This document shows, piece by piece, positions 25,050 to 33,348 of a DNA stretch of 64,000 nt. Under the pieces are notes generated by a model. That model searched no databases. It saw only the letters and a list, made by a program, of their open reading frames with translations, and had not been told where the DNA came from. Made by a program: the position numbers and the translations under genes. The stretch is taken from assembly GCF_030317035.1 (NCBI RefSeq), contig NZ_JASZYK010000006.1:186001-250000 (forward strand), written 5' to 3'. The DNA comes from Variovorax sp. J22G73 (GTDB lineage Bacteria; Pseudomonadota; Gammaproteobacteria; Burkholderiales; Burkholderiaceae_C). Positions within the stretch are counted from its first letter, which is position 1; every line of letters begins with the position of its first letter.

Positions 25050-26570
25050 CTAGCCGCAGCAGCCGCCGATCCGCCCGCTGCGGTAGAACGGCCCGAGGTC
25101 CTCGGCCAGCGCCTTGACGGTCTCGCGCCACGACAGCGCGCCTGCCGCGTCCGCCGCCAGCGCGCCGCGCATGCGCGCCAGCAGCTCGGCGCGCAACGCG
25201 GGCTCGTCGATGCCCAGCACGCGGCCCCGGTCGACCACCCGCCGCCCGCCGACCAGCACCTTGGCGATATGGCTGCCGTTGGCCCGCGCCAGCAGCAGGT
25301 CGAGCGGGTCGGTCTCGGCGAAGAGCGCGTCGTCGTCGAGCGCGTCCCAGTCCAGCAGCACGATATCCGCCGGCGCGCCGGGTTCGATGCGCCCGCTTTG
25401 CCCACCCCACGCGCCGCCGCCGCGCACGCTGCGCGGCCCGTTGCCCGAGGCGAACGCCCAGAGCTGCTCGCGCGTCATCGCGGTGTCGTAGCCCCAGCCG
25501 CGGTGCAGCGAATACGCCAGCCGCATCTCGCGCAGCGCGTCGTCGTCTTCGTCGAAGGCCATGCCGTCCAGCCCCATGGCCACGCGGCAGCCATGCTTCA
25601 GCATCTCGGGCACCGGGGCGATGCCTGATTTCAGGCCCAGGTTGGAGCTGGTGTTGACTGCAATGGTCGCGCCGCGCTCGGCAATCAACGCCAGCTCTTC
25701 CGGCCGGGCCCAGGCGCAGTGCGCGAGCGTGAGGCGCGGCGTCAGCAGCCCGATGTCGTCCAGGAAGCGCACGATGCCGCCGGGGTGGTTGGCATCGGCC
25801 CAGTCGCGCTGGTAGCGCGTTTCGAGCAGGTGCATGTGCACCGGGCGGCCGTTGTCGGCCGACGCCCGCGCGATGGCCTCGAGCAACGGCGTGCTGCACC
25901 ACTGCACGGCCGTCGGGCCGTACTGCACGGTCACATGGCCAGCGTGGCCCCCCTCTTCCACCCTGCGAGCGACCTCGTCGACCAGCGCGAGCTGCTGCGC
26001 CGGCGACACCGGCTTCACCGCGAGCCGTTCGGCCACCGCATCGCGAATGCCCGGGCGCAGCGCCGACAGCACCGCCGCGTCGTCGCAGTAGGCGATGCCA
26101 TGGCGGTCGCGCATGGCCACGGCAAAGCCGATGCGCACGCCCACGTCGCGTGCCGCGCGCGCCACCGCGGCCGCTTCGTCGGCATAGGCCATGCCGCCCT
26201 GCACGCGCGTGTAGTGGACCATCAGGTTCGCGACGCCGTGGCGCACCGAGCGGGCGAACGACGTGGCGGCGCACAGGTACGGGTCCATGCCCGGCACCAC
26301 GCCCAGGAACGGCAGCCAGCTCTCCAGCGGCTGGCCGAAGGCGCCCAGCGTGGCGCTGCGGAAAGTGCGCGCATGGTCGTGCGCGTTGGCCAGCGCCGGC
26401 AGCGCGAGCAGGCGCGGCGCGCTGCCGGCGGCTGCGTCCGGCAGCGGCGCGACCGACCGGATGCCGCCGCCTTCCAGCGCGATGCGCATGCCGCGTTGCG
26501 CAGGCTGCGCGCCGGGGTCGGCCAGCAGCCAGGCGCAGTCGATGTGTTCTTCAGGCGTGCGAGCGGACAT
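25050..26570 (-). CDS. amidohydrolase-superfamily deaminase (TRZ/ATZ-like)
   Basis: A 506-residue metal-dependent amidohydrolase. A beta-sandwich surrounds a TIM barrel, with metal ligands H64-x-H66 (ANAHDHARTF), His in VHMHLLETRYQRD, His in LTLAHCAW and Asp in MGLDGMAFDEDDD. This subfamily includes s-triazine, guanine, 8-oxoguanine and isocytosine deaminases, and formiminoglutamate deiminase. The unusual NAHDH and the C-terminal GGCCG do not settle the substrate. It is the last gene of the 25050-35269 minus-strand group and may convert an amino-substituted heterocycle to a cyclic imide for the ring-opening enzyme at 29885. Substrate is inference. Confidence 0.85.
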   Translation of the reverse strand: MSARTPEEHIDCAWLLADPGAQPAQRGMRIALEGGGIRSVAPLPDAAAGSAPRLLALPALANAHDHARTFRSATLGAFGQPLESWLPFLGVVPGMDPYLCAATSFARSVRHGVANLMVHYTRVQGGMAYADEAAAVARAARDVGVRIGFAVAMRDRHGIAYCDDAAVLSALRPGIRDAVAERLAVKPVSPAQQLALVDEVARRVEEGGHAGHVTVQYGPTAVQWCSTPLLEAIARASADNGRPVHMHLLETRYQRDWADANHPGGIVRFLDDIGLLTPRLTLAHCAWARPEELALIAERGATIAVNTSSNLGLKSGIAPVPEMLKHGCRVAMGLDGMAFDEDDDALREMRLAYSLHRGWGYDTAMTREQLWAFASGNGPRSVRGGGAWGGQSGRIEPGAPADIVLLDWDALDDDALFAETDPLDLLLARANGSHIAKVLVGGRRVVDRGRVLGIDEPALRAELLARMRGALAADAAGALSWRETVKALAEDLGPFYRSGRIGGCCG

Positions 26571-26603
26571 GGAGCTTCTTTCGTTGTCGGTTGGGCGCCC
26601 TGG

Positions 26604-27665
26604 CTACGGTTGCAGCGCGGCGACCTTGCGCTCCGCCAGCGACGGCAGGAAGCGCCGGTCGAACACCTCGCCTGCGGCGGGCGCGTTCGCCAGTTCGAAC
26701 GCCTCCTTCACCTGCCCGACGGCACGCGCCATGCGCGCGTCGTTCACATCGCCCAGCCCGGCGGCGGCGACCTCGGGCGTGAGCATGACCGTGCGCAGCG
26801 TGTAGAGCAACCGCCGCTTCTCCAGCGCCGCGTTCAGCAGCGGCTCGCGCTTCATGAGCGCGGCAATGGCGGCGTCGGGGTCGGCCACGGTGTCGCGCAC
26901 CGCCTTGTGGATGGCACGCACCAGCCCGGCCACGGCCTGCGGCTTGTCTTTCAGGAACTGGCGCGACACCACCACGCCGTTGCCGTACAGGTCGACGCCG
27001 TGGTCCGCGTAGTGGAACCAGCGGATGTCCTTGTCGGGGTCCACGCCCTGCGCCACCAGGTTCATGTAGCTGGTGACCGAAAACACGGCCGAGCCTTCGA
27101 CGTGGTCCTTCAGCAGCATCTGCTCCTGCAGGTTGGGCGCCATGTTCGTCCACTTGACCTTGGCCGCGTCCACGCCGCTGCGCGCCGCCATCAGCGGGAA
27201 CATGCGCAGCGCGGCGCCGCCGGCCGGCGAGCCCAGCGTGCGGCCTTCCAGGTCTTTCAACGTGCGAACGGGGCTGCCCGCCTTCACGATGAGCGCGAAC
27301 GGCGCGCGGTTGTAGACCATGTAGACCATCACGGGCGCGGCGCCGGGCCTGGCGGCGGCGTTCTGGATGACGGCGTTGACGTCGCCGAAGCCCGCGTCGT
27401 AGGCGCCGGCCATCACCTTGGTCACGGCGGCCGCGGAGCCGTCGCCCTGGTCGATGGCGACCGCGAGATTTTCCGCGGCGAAGTAGCCGCGGTCTTCGGC
27501 GAGGTAGTACCAGGCGTGCACGCCCTGCAGCTTCCAGTCGAGCACGAAGCGCACGGGCGTGAGCGGCTGGGCGCGCGCCTGGCGCGCGGGCAACGCCGCG
27601 AGCGACGAACCCAGGGCCGCCGACAAGGCGACGACCGCCTTGCGGCGGGATATGGAAAAGGTCAT
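26604..27665 (-). CDS. NMT1/ThiY-like ABC substrate-binding protein
   Basis: A 353-residue periplasmic protein with a Tat-like signal (SISRRKAVVALSAALGSSLAA, ending QARAQ). The NMT1 fold follows: VRFVLDWKLQGVHAWYYLAEDRGYFAAENL and DQGDGSAAAVTKVMAGAYDAGFGD. Relatives bind pyrimidine-like or other small heterocyclic ligands. It is closely similar in sequence and length to the protein at 33349. The permease and ATPase are at 28164 and 28937. A fourfold 12-bp repeat lies directly upstream of its ATG. Confidence 0.9.
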   Translation of the reverse strand: MTFSISRRKAVVALSAALGSSLAALPARQARAQPLTPVRFVLDWKLQGVHAWYYLAEDRGYFAAENLAVAIDQGDGSAAAVTKVMAGAYDAGFGDVNAVIQNAAARPGAAPVMVYMVYNRAPFALIVKAGSPVRTLKDLEGRTLGSPAGGAALRMFPLMAARSGVDAAKVKWTNMAPNLQEQMLLKDHVEGSAVFSVTSYMNLVAQGVDPDKDIRWFHYADHGVDLYGNGVVVSRQFLKDKPQAVAGLVRAIHKAVRDTVADPDAAIAALMKREPLLNAALEKRRLLYTLRTVMLTPEVAAAGLGDVNDARMARAVGQVKEAFELANAPAAGEVFDRRFLPSLAERKVAALQP

Positions 27666-27675
27666 GAGCGGCTCC

Positions 27676-27723
27676 GGAGAATGAATCGGCAAGGGAATCA
27701 GCAGGTGAATCGGCGGATGAATC
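27676..27723. repeat. 12-bp imperfect tandem repeat (x4) in the leader of the binding-protein gene
   Basis: On the minus strand four 12-bp units, each starting GATTC (GATTCATCCGCC, GATTCACCTGCT, GATTCCCTTGCC, GATTCATTCTCC), occupy nearly all of the gap between the DUF3830 gene stop and the downstream ATG. The last base pairs overlap the DUF3830 stop. The last unit ends just before a CCGGAG site. Confidence 0.85.
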
Positions 27724-28135
27724 AGAGGGCTTCGAAAAGCACGTCCTGCGCGCCCTCCCACAGCACCTTGTTGCCGAGCGCGCGCAGCTGCTCGCGCCCT
27801 TCGACGATGGTGAGGAAGTGGTTGCCCGCCAGCGTGCCCATCTTGCTGGCGAAGCTGCAGGCGCCGTAGGCCAGGATGATCTCGGTCTCGCTGTAGCCGC
27901 CGGGGTAGAACAGCACGTCCCCCACCGACGGATGGCTGGTGTGGTTCTCGAAGCCCACGCCCAGTTCGAAATCGCCCAGCGGCACCCAGCAGCCTTCGCC
28001 GCTCCAGCGCACGTGGACCAGCTTCTGCGCGAAGGGCAGCAGCTTGCGAAAGGCCGCGACGGTGCGCGGTGCGTCGGGGTGCGTCTGCGCCACGAAGCGC
28101 AGGCCGCCGGCGGTGATGCGGATGAGGTCGTTCAT
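27722..28135 (-). CDS. DUF3830-like protein
   Basis: A 137-residue protein with phrases CWVPLGDFELGVGFENHTSHPSVGDVLFYPGG and EIILAYGACSFASKMG. It resembles the DUF3830 family, small cyclophilin-like beta proteins encoded among amide and nitrogen catabolic genes. The function is unknown. The ATG at 28135 is preferred over an in-frame GTG 15 bp upstream. It sits between the ABC permease and the binding protein, so it probably serves the same pathway. Confidence 0.75.
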   Translation of the reverse strand: MNDLIRITAGGLRFVAQTHPDAPRTVAAFRKLLPFAQKLVHVRWSGEGCWVPLGDFELGVGFENHTSHPSVGDVLFYPGGYSETEIILAYGACSFASKMGTLAGNHFLTIVEGREQLRALGNKVLWEGAQDVLFEAL

Positions 28136-28163
28136 TTCTTGCCTGTTCACCTTGTCGTGGCCG

Positions 28164-28940
28164 TCATGCCATGGCCATGTCGGTCTTGCGCTGGGCCCAG
28201 CCCGTCATGCGCCGCTCGACCAGCGAGGACACGGCATACAGCGCCACCCCCATCGCCGCGAGCAGGAAGAGCCCGGCGAACACCATCGGCACGTCGAAGT
28301 TGCCGCTGGCGATCATCATCACCGTGCCGATGCCCTTGTTGGCCGCCACCGTCTCGCTCAGCACGGTGCCCACGAAGGCCAGCGTGATCGCGATCTTCAG
28401 CGAGGCGAACAGGTAGGGCAGCGCGCGCGGCAGGCCCACGTTCCACAGGATGTCGCGCTTTCTCGCGCCCAGCACGCGCAGCACGTCCTCCAGCTCGGGC
28501 TCGGTGCTCGCCAGGCCGGTGGCCACGTTCACCACCACCGGAAAGATGCTGATCACCATCGAGGTCAGGATGGCCGGCACCGTGCCCGCGCCGAACCACA
28601 CCACGAACAGCGGCACCACCGCCACCTTGGGAATGCTCGAGAAGCCCACCAGCAGCGGGTACGTCACGTCGTACGCCAGCTTCGACGAGCCGATCACCAC
28701 GCCCACCACGATGCCCGCTCCCACGCCGAGCACGAAGCCGGCCAGCGTGGTGTAGAGCGTCTGCACGGTGTGCGGCCACAGCAGCGGCATCTTCTGCAGC
28801 AGCACCATCGCGATCTGGCTCGGGCGCGGCAGGATCAGGTCCGACACGCCGAAGGCCAGGCACACCGCCTCCCACAGCACGAAGAAGCCGACGAGCGCGC
28901 CGGCGGACAGCAGGCGCTGACGGGTGAGCGGCGCGATCAC
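28164..28940 (-). CDS. ABC transporter permease (SsuC/TauC/ThiX type)
   Basis: A 258-residue membrane protein with about six hydrophobic segments and the EAA-like loop LGARKRDILWNVGLPRALPYL. It starts at the GTG at 28940 with a GTGA overlap on the stop of the ATPase gene, which decides the start. It forms the importer with the ATPase at 28937 and one or both binding proteins (26604, 33349). Ligand not determined; a pyrimidine-like or cyclic ureide molecule fits the context. Confidence 0.9.
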   Translation of the reverse strand: MIAPLTRQRLLSAGALVGFFVLWEAVCLAFGVSDLILPRPSQIAMVLLQKMPLLWPHTVQTLYTTLAGFVLGVGAGIVVGVVIGSSKLAYDVTYPLLVGFSSIPKVAVVPLFVVWFGAGTVPAILTSMVISIFPVVVNVATGLASTEPELEDVLRVLGARKRDILWNVGLPRALPYLFASLKIAITLAFVGTVLSETVAANKGIGTVMMIASGNFDVPMVFAGLFLLAAMGVALYAVSSLVERRMTGWAQRKTDMAMA

Positions 28941-29875
28941 GCGGCCACCTCTTCGCGTGCTTCCGGCGTGGTGTCGCGGGATGCAGCCTGCGTGGCCTGC
29001 ATGGCCTGCGTCTCCTGCGCTGCCTGCGCCGTTGCAGGCACCGCATCGCTCTCGCGCCGCGCCTCGGCGATGCGCATGCGCAGCTGCTGCACCAGTGCCG
29101 CGAACTCGGGCGCGTAGCTGCTCTCCAGCGTGCGCGGCCGCGCAAAGCCCACGTCGCGCGTTTCCAGGATGCGCCCCGGCCGCGCGCTCATCACGCAGAT
29201 GCGGTTGGCCAGGTAGGCCGACTCGCGCAGGTCGTGCGTCACCAGCAGCACGGTCGGGCGCCGGGCGATCCACAGCGTCTGCATGATGTCCCACAGCTCC
29301 TCGCGCGTGAACTGGTCGAGCGCGCCGAAGGGCTCGTCGAGCAGCAGCAGCTCGGGCTCGTGCACCAGCGCGCGGCACAGCGAGGCGCGCTGCAGCATGC
29401 CGCCCGAGAGCTGCCACGGCCGCTTGTCACCGAAGCCCTTCAGGCCCACCTGCGCCAGCAGCGCGTCGGCGCGCTCGGCGTACTCGCCGCGCTTCTTGCT
29501 GCGGTAATGCTGGCGAAAGGGCTCGACGATCTTCAGCGGGATCATCACGTTCTCGCGGATCGTGAGCCACGGCAGCATCGTCGGGTTCTGGAAGGCCAGG
29601 CCGATGCGAAGGCGCGGCGCCTGCGAGGCATGCGCGCCCGCCGCGGCCACCGTGCCGGCCGCGCCCACCTCGCGCCCGCCGGCAATCACCGCACCCGCGC
29701 TCGGCCGCAGCAGGCCCGCCACCAGCTTCAGGATGGTCGACTTGCCGCAGCCGCTGGGCCCCACCAGCGCGACGAAGTCGCCCTTGTCGATGTCCAGCGT
29801 CGTGTGGTCCAGCGCGATGGTGCCGCCGCCGTAGCGGAGCATCACGTCGGACAGTTGGATGAATGCGTTGCCCAT
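28937..29875 (-). CDS. ABC transporter ATPase (SsuB/TauB type)
   Basis: A 312-residue ATPase with Walker A GPSGCGKST (near residue 40), signature LSGGMLQRASLCRAL and Walker B LLLLDEPFGALD. The C-terminal tail is Gln/Ala/Thr-rich (AQAAQETQAMQATQAAS), encoded by short repeats. It is 10 bp after the ring-opening hydrolase gene and overlaps the permease gene by 4 bp, so import and catabolism are encoded on one transcript. Confidence 0.92.
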   Translation of the reverse strand: MGNAFIQLSDVMLRYGGGTIALDHTTLDIDKGDFVALVGPSGCGKSTILKLVAGLLRPSAGAVIAGGREVGAAGTVAAAGAHASQAPRLRIGLAFQNPTMLPWLTIRENVMIPLKIVEPFRQHYRSKKRGEYAERADALLAQVGLKGFGDKRPWQLSGGMLQRASLCRALVHEPELLLLDEPFGALDQFTREELWDIMQTLWIARRPTVLLVTHDLRESAYLANRICVMSARPGRILETRDVGFARPRTLESSYAPEFAALVQQLRMRIAEARRESDAVPATAQAAQETQAMQATQAASRDTTPEAREEVAA

Positions 29876-29884
29876 GAAGGTCCT

Positions 29885-31066
29885 TCAGGAAGAGAGGGAA
29901 GAACTGGCCGCCGCGTCGTCCATCCGCAGGATGGCGGCCACCGGCCCGCCGCCCGCGGGGCCCTGGTGCTCGGCGCCGCCCGACACGTACAGCGCCGTGT
30001 GGCCGGCCACCGAAGCCAGCACGCCGCCCACCACGGCGCGCGCGTGGCGCGTCGAGTGGATGTCGGAGTCGTTGAGCATGGTGTGGCGCGCGTCGCGCAC
30101 GCGCCCGTCGGGGCTGGCCTCGGCCTTGGCGAGCAGGTTCACCAGCCGCGCGGACACGGCCTGCGCATCGCGCTCCGCGTCGAGCCCGAAGGCATCGCGC
30201 AGCAGCGCGCGCACGCTGGACGCGTCGATCGCGTCGCGCATCACCGCATGGGCGATGCGAAACGCCGAGGCGCTGCCTTGCGCCTCGCCGAGCACGATGA
30301 CCACGTTGCCCTCGAGCTCGATGCCGGCCGAGGCCGAGGCACGCGCCGAGAACAGGCCCCAGTCGCTCATCACGCTCGCATCGGTGATGTCGCCGCGCGC
30401 GACTTCGCCCAGCGCCACCGCCACGCCGAGCGCCGAGGCGCCGCGCGAATAGCCCATCGACTCGTAGCTGTCGTGGGTCACGGGCGCGGCCCCGCGCGCC
30501 AGTGCCGCCGACACCTTGGCCGAGGTGAGCAGCGGGCACTTGACCTGCACGAAGTGCACGTCGGCGGCGCTGTCGATGCCCGCGTCGCGCATGGCCTCGG
30601 CCACCGCCTGCGCCGTGGCGTCGACCTGCGCGGCGCGGCCCATTTCTTCGGGCAGGAAGTCGCGCGTGTGCGCCACGCCGACCACCAGGCGCTTGCCCAG
30701 GCCGGCCTTCAACTCACTCACGCCGGGCACGTCGGTCACCTCGGGCACCCAGCGCCGCGCGAACACGGTGAAGTGCGGCGCCAGCACGCCCTCGGTGCCG
30801 CCCGACATCACCAGCGCCACGCGCCCGTGCACCGCCTCGGGCGTGCAGCCGAGCGCGGGCGCGAGCAGGTGGCACCAGGCCGTGGACGCGTACTCGCGCG
30901 TGAAGTCGTTGACGCAGCCGTTGCCTTCGGTCTTGCCCATCACGGCCACGATGTCGGCCGCGACGATCTCGCCCGCGTCGATCAGCGCCTTCACGCCGCT
31001 CAGGTCGCCGGGCCCGCGGCAGGGAATGCGCCACACCCGCACCTGCTGCACACGCGCGGTGCTCAT
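29885..31066 (-). CDS. ring-opening cyclic amide hydrolase (AtzD/barbiturase family)
   Basis: A 393-residue enzyme with the threefold internal repeat of the cyanuric acid hydrolase/barbiturase family. Each repeat's Lys-Ser pair is visible: K45 (VMGKTEGN) with S88 (MSGGTEG), K176 (VQVKCPLL) with S246 (SASAGIE), and K314 (LLAKAEAS) with S362 (YVSGGAEHQGP). Conserved arginines include R57, R208 and R340. It opens cyanuric or barbituric acid-type rings by hydrolysis. Which ring is used cannot be told by eye. It overlaps the allantoinase-like gene by 4 bp (ATGA). Confidence 0.92.
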   Translation of the reverse strand: MSTARVQQVRVWRIPCRGPGDLSGVKALIDAGEIVAADIVAVMGKTEGNGCVNDFTREYASTAWCHLLAPALGCTPEAVHGRVALVMSGGTEGVLAPHFTVFARRWVPEVTDVPGVSELKAGLGKRLVVGVAHTRDFLPEEMGRAAQVDATAQAVAEAMRDAGIDSAADVHFVQVKCPLLTSAKVSAALARGAAPVTHDSYESMGYSRGASALGVAVALGEVARGDITDASVMSDWGLFSARASASAGIELEGNVVIVLGEAQGSASAFRIAHAVMRDAIDASSVRALLRDAFGLDAERDAQAVSARLVNLLAKAEASPDGRVRDARHTMLNDSDIHSTRHARAVVGGVLASVAGHTALYVSGGAEHQGPAGGGPVAAILRMDDAAASSSLSS

Positions 31067-32532
31067 GTTGCGCTCCAGTCCACCTCGCCCACCGGCACCG
31101 CCGTCGCGGGCACGCCGGGCGGCGTCCGCAGGATGGCGCTGCTGTAGTGCTCGGTGTTGCGCGGCCTGGCGGCGGGCATCTTCTGCACGCTTTTCACCGA
31201 ACGGCCCCAGCCGACCGCGTCGCTCACCAGCTTGCCTTCGCGCATCACGAAGCGCCCGCGCAGCAGCGTGTGCAGCGGGTAGCCCTTGACCGGGCGGCCG
31301 TTCCACGGCGAGATCTTGCTGATGCTCTGCAGCCGGTTCTGCGACAGCGTGCCCGCGCGCTGCATGTCGACGAAGGCGATGTCGGCATGCGCGCCGGGCG
31401 CGATCACGCCCTTGGTGCCGTACAGGCCCCAGGCCCTGGCCGGGTTCACCGCGCTCCAGCGCACGTAGTCCATCAGCGTGGCGCGTTCGCGGTTCACCTC
31501 GGTGAGCATCAGCGGCATCTGCGTTTCCACGCCCGGAAAGCCGCAGTCGCAGTCCCAGATGCTCTCGCGCGTCTTCTCCTCGGGCGCGTGCGGCGCGTGG
31601 TCGGTGGCGATCATGTCGAGCGTGCCGTCCATCAACGCGTCCCACAGCGGCTGGTTGTGGCGTGCCTCGCGAATGGGCGGGTTGAGCCGCATCACGCCGC
31701 CGAGCTTGAGCATGTGGCCGGTGTTCAGCAGCAGGTACTGCGGGCAGGTCTCGGCCGTCACGTCGACGCCGCGGCGCTTGGCTTCGCGCAGCAGGTAGAG
31801 CGAATCGGCCGCGCTGTGGTGCGCGATGTGCACGCGCGCGCCGGTCCACTCGGCCAGCGTGAGCACGCGGCCGATGGCCTCTATCTCGGCCACGGCCGGT
31901 CGCGCGGCCAGGTGCGCCATCGCGTCGATGCGCCCGGCCGCCTGCATGTGCTTCTGGCGGCGCTGCAGGATCGACGAGTTCTCCGCATGCACCACCGTGC
32001 GGATGCCCAGCGGCGCGAGCTTCTCGAAGCCCTCGAGCAGCGCACCGTCGGTGGGCGCGGGCAGGTTGCCGAAGGTGTTGCCCACAAAGGCCTTGAAACT
32101 GGTGACGCCCGCGTCGAGCAGCTCCCCGAGCCGCTCGACCGTGTCGTCGCCCAGCAGGCCGTGGATGCCGAAGTCGCAGTACGACGACTCGGCCGCCTTC
32201 TGCTTCAGCCGCAGCGCCTCCACCGTGCCGGTGGCGGGGTTGGTGTTGGGCATCTCGAACACGGTGGTCACGCCGCCCATGGCGGCGGCGGCCGACCCGG
32301 TCTTCCAGGTTTCCTTGTTCGGATAGCCCGGGTCGCGAAAGTGCACGTGGCTGTCGATGGCGCCCGGCAGCAGGTGCAGCCCGTCGGCGCGCATCTCCTG
32401 GCGCGCCGGCGGCATGGTGTCGTCGTGGCCGACGGCCACGATGTGCTCGCCGGCGATGGCCACGCTGGCTTCGATGATCTGGTCCGCGGACACGACGCGC
32501 GCGCCGCGAATGACGAGGTCGACTTCTTTCAT
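31063..32532 (-). CDS. allantoinase/dihydropyrimidinase-like amidohydrolase
   Basis: A 489-residue zinc amidohydrolase with H62-x-H64 (IDSHVHFRDPGYPNKE), likely carboxylated K147 (TSFKAFVG), further His in VHAENSS and IAHHSAAD, and Asp in DHAPH. The pattern matches allantoinase and relatives, which open hydantoin- or dihydropyrimidine-type rings. A Pro/Arg-rich tail of about 35 residues extends past the usual end. It is coupled to the ring-opening hydrolase and preceded by the SDR gene. The substrate is inferred only as a cyclic ureide or imide. Confidence 0.9.
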   Translation of the reverse strand: MKEVDLVIRGARVVSADQIIEASVAIAGEHIVAVGHDDTMPPARQEMRADGLHLLPGAIDSHVHFRDPGYPNKETWKTGSAAAAMGGVTTVFEMPNTNPATGTVEALRLKQKAAESSYCDFGIHGLLGDDTVERLGELLDAGVTSFKAFVGNTFGNLPAPTDGALLEGFEKLAPLGIRTVVHAENSSILQRRQKHMQAAGRIDAMAHLAARPAVAEIEAIGRVLTLAEWTGARVHIAHHSAADSLYLLREAKRRGVDVTAETCPQYLLLNTGHMLKLGGVMRLNPPIREARHNQPLWDALMDGTLDMIATDHAPHAPEEKTRESIWDCDCGFPGVETQMPLMLTEVNRERATLMDYVRWSAVNPARAWGLYGTKGVIAPGAHADIAFVDMQRAGTLSQNRLQSISKISPWNGRPVKGYPLHTLLRGRFVMREGKLVSDAVGWGRSVKSVQKMPAARPRNTEHYSSAILRTPPGVPATAVPVGEVDWSAT

Positions 32533-32542
32533 GCCGGCCTCC

Positions 32543-33334
32543 TCAGAGCATCGCCCAGCCGCCATCGACGGGCAGGTCGACACCGGTGACCTGGCGGGAC
32601 ACATCGCTTGCCATGAAGAGGCAGGCGTTGGCCACGTCCGCGTCGGTGGACACGCGGCGCAGCGCGTAGTCGGCGGCGTGCCGCGTCATCGCCTCTTCCA
32701 GCGAAATGCCGAGCTTCTCGGCCATGTCGGCGCACACCTTCTCGCGAAAGCGCGGCCCGTCGACCATGCCCGGCGCCACGCAGTTCACGTTGATGCCGTA
32801 GGGCCCGGCCTCCAGCGCGAAGCTCTTGGTGATGCCGCGCAGGCCCCACTTGGAGGCCGAGTACGCCATGCGGCCGGCGCGCCCGCGCATGCCGAAGGTG
32901 CCGCCCACGTTCACCACCTTGCCGCTGCGCCGTTCGATCATCGAAGGCAGCACGGCGCGCATGGTGTTGAAGCAGCCTGTCATGTTGAGCTGCACGATCT
33001 CGTCGAACTCGGCGCTCGTGGTTTCCCAGCCGGTCTTTCCGATGGGGCCCGAGCCGCCGGCCACGTTGACCAGCACGTCGATGCGGCCGAAGGCCTCCAG
33101 CGCGTGCGCGGCCAGGGCCTCGGTCTGCGCGCCCACGGTCAGGTCGCAGGGCACCACCACGGCTTGCACGCCGAGCGCGCGCGCCTCGGCGGCCACGGGT
33201 TCGATGGCGCCGGTGTCGCGCCCGGCCAGCACCAGCTTCGCGCCTTCGCGCGCGAAGGCCAGCGTCACGGCGCGCCCCATGCCCTTGGCCGGGCCGGTGA
33301 TGAGCGCCACCTTGTCCTTGAGTTGCAGGTCCAT
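32543..33334 (-). CDS. SDR-family oxidoreductase
   Basis: A 263-residue classical short-chain dehydrogenase: nucleotide motif TGPAKGMG (residue 13-20) and catalytic Y158-x3-K162 (YSASK). The usual catalytic Ser, 13 residues before the Tyr, is a Gly here (VNVGGTFG); T146 next to it may substitute. It would reduce or oxidise a carbonyl/alcohol with NAD(P). It lies 10 bp before the allantoinase-like gene and so belongs to the same operon. Substrate unknown. Confidence 0.88.
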   Translation of the reverse strand: MDLQLKDKVALITGPAKGMGRAVTLAFAREGAKLVLAGRDTGAIEPVAAEARALGVQAVVVPCDLTVGAQTEALAAHALEAFGRIDVLVNVAGGSGPIGKTGWETTSAEFDEIVQLNMTGCFNTMRAVLPSMIERRSGKVVNVGGTFGMRGRAGRMAYSASKWGLRGITKSFALEAGPYGINVNCVAPGMVDGPRFREKVCADMAEKLGISLEEAMTRHAADYALRRVSTDADVANACLFMASDVSRQVTGVDLPVDGGWAML

Positions 33335-33348
33335 GTCGTTTCTCTCTT

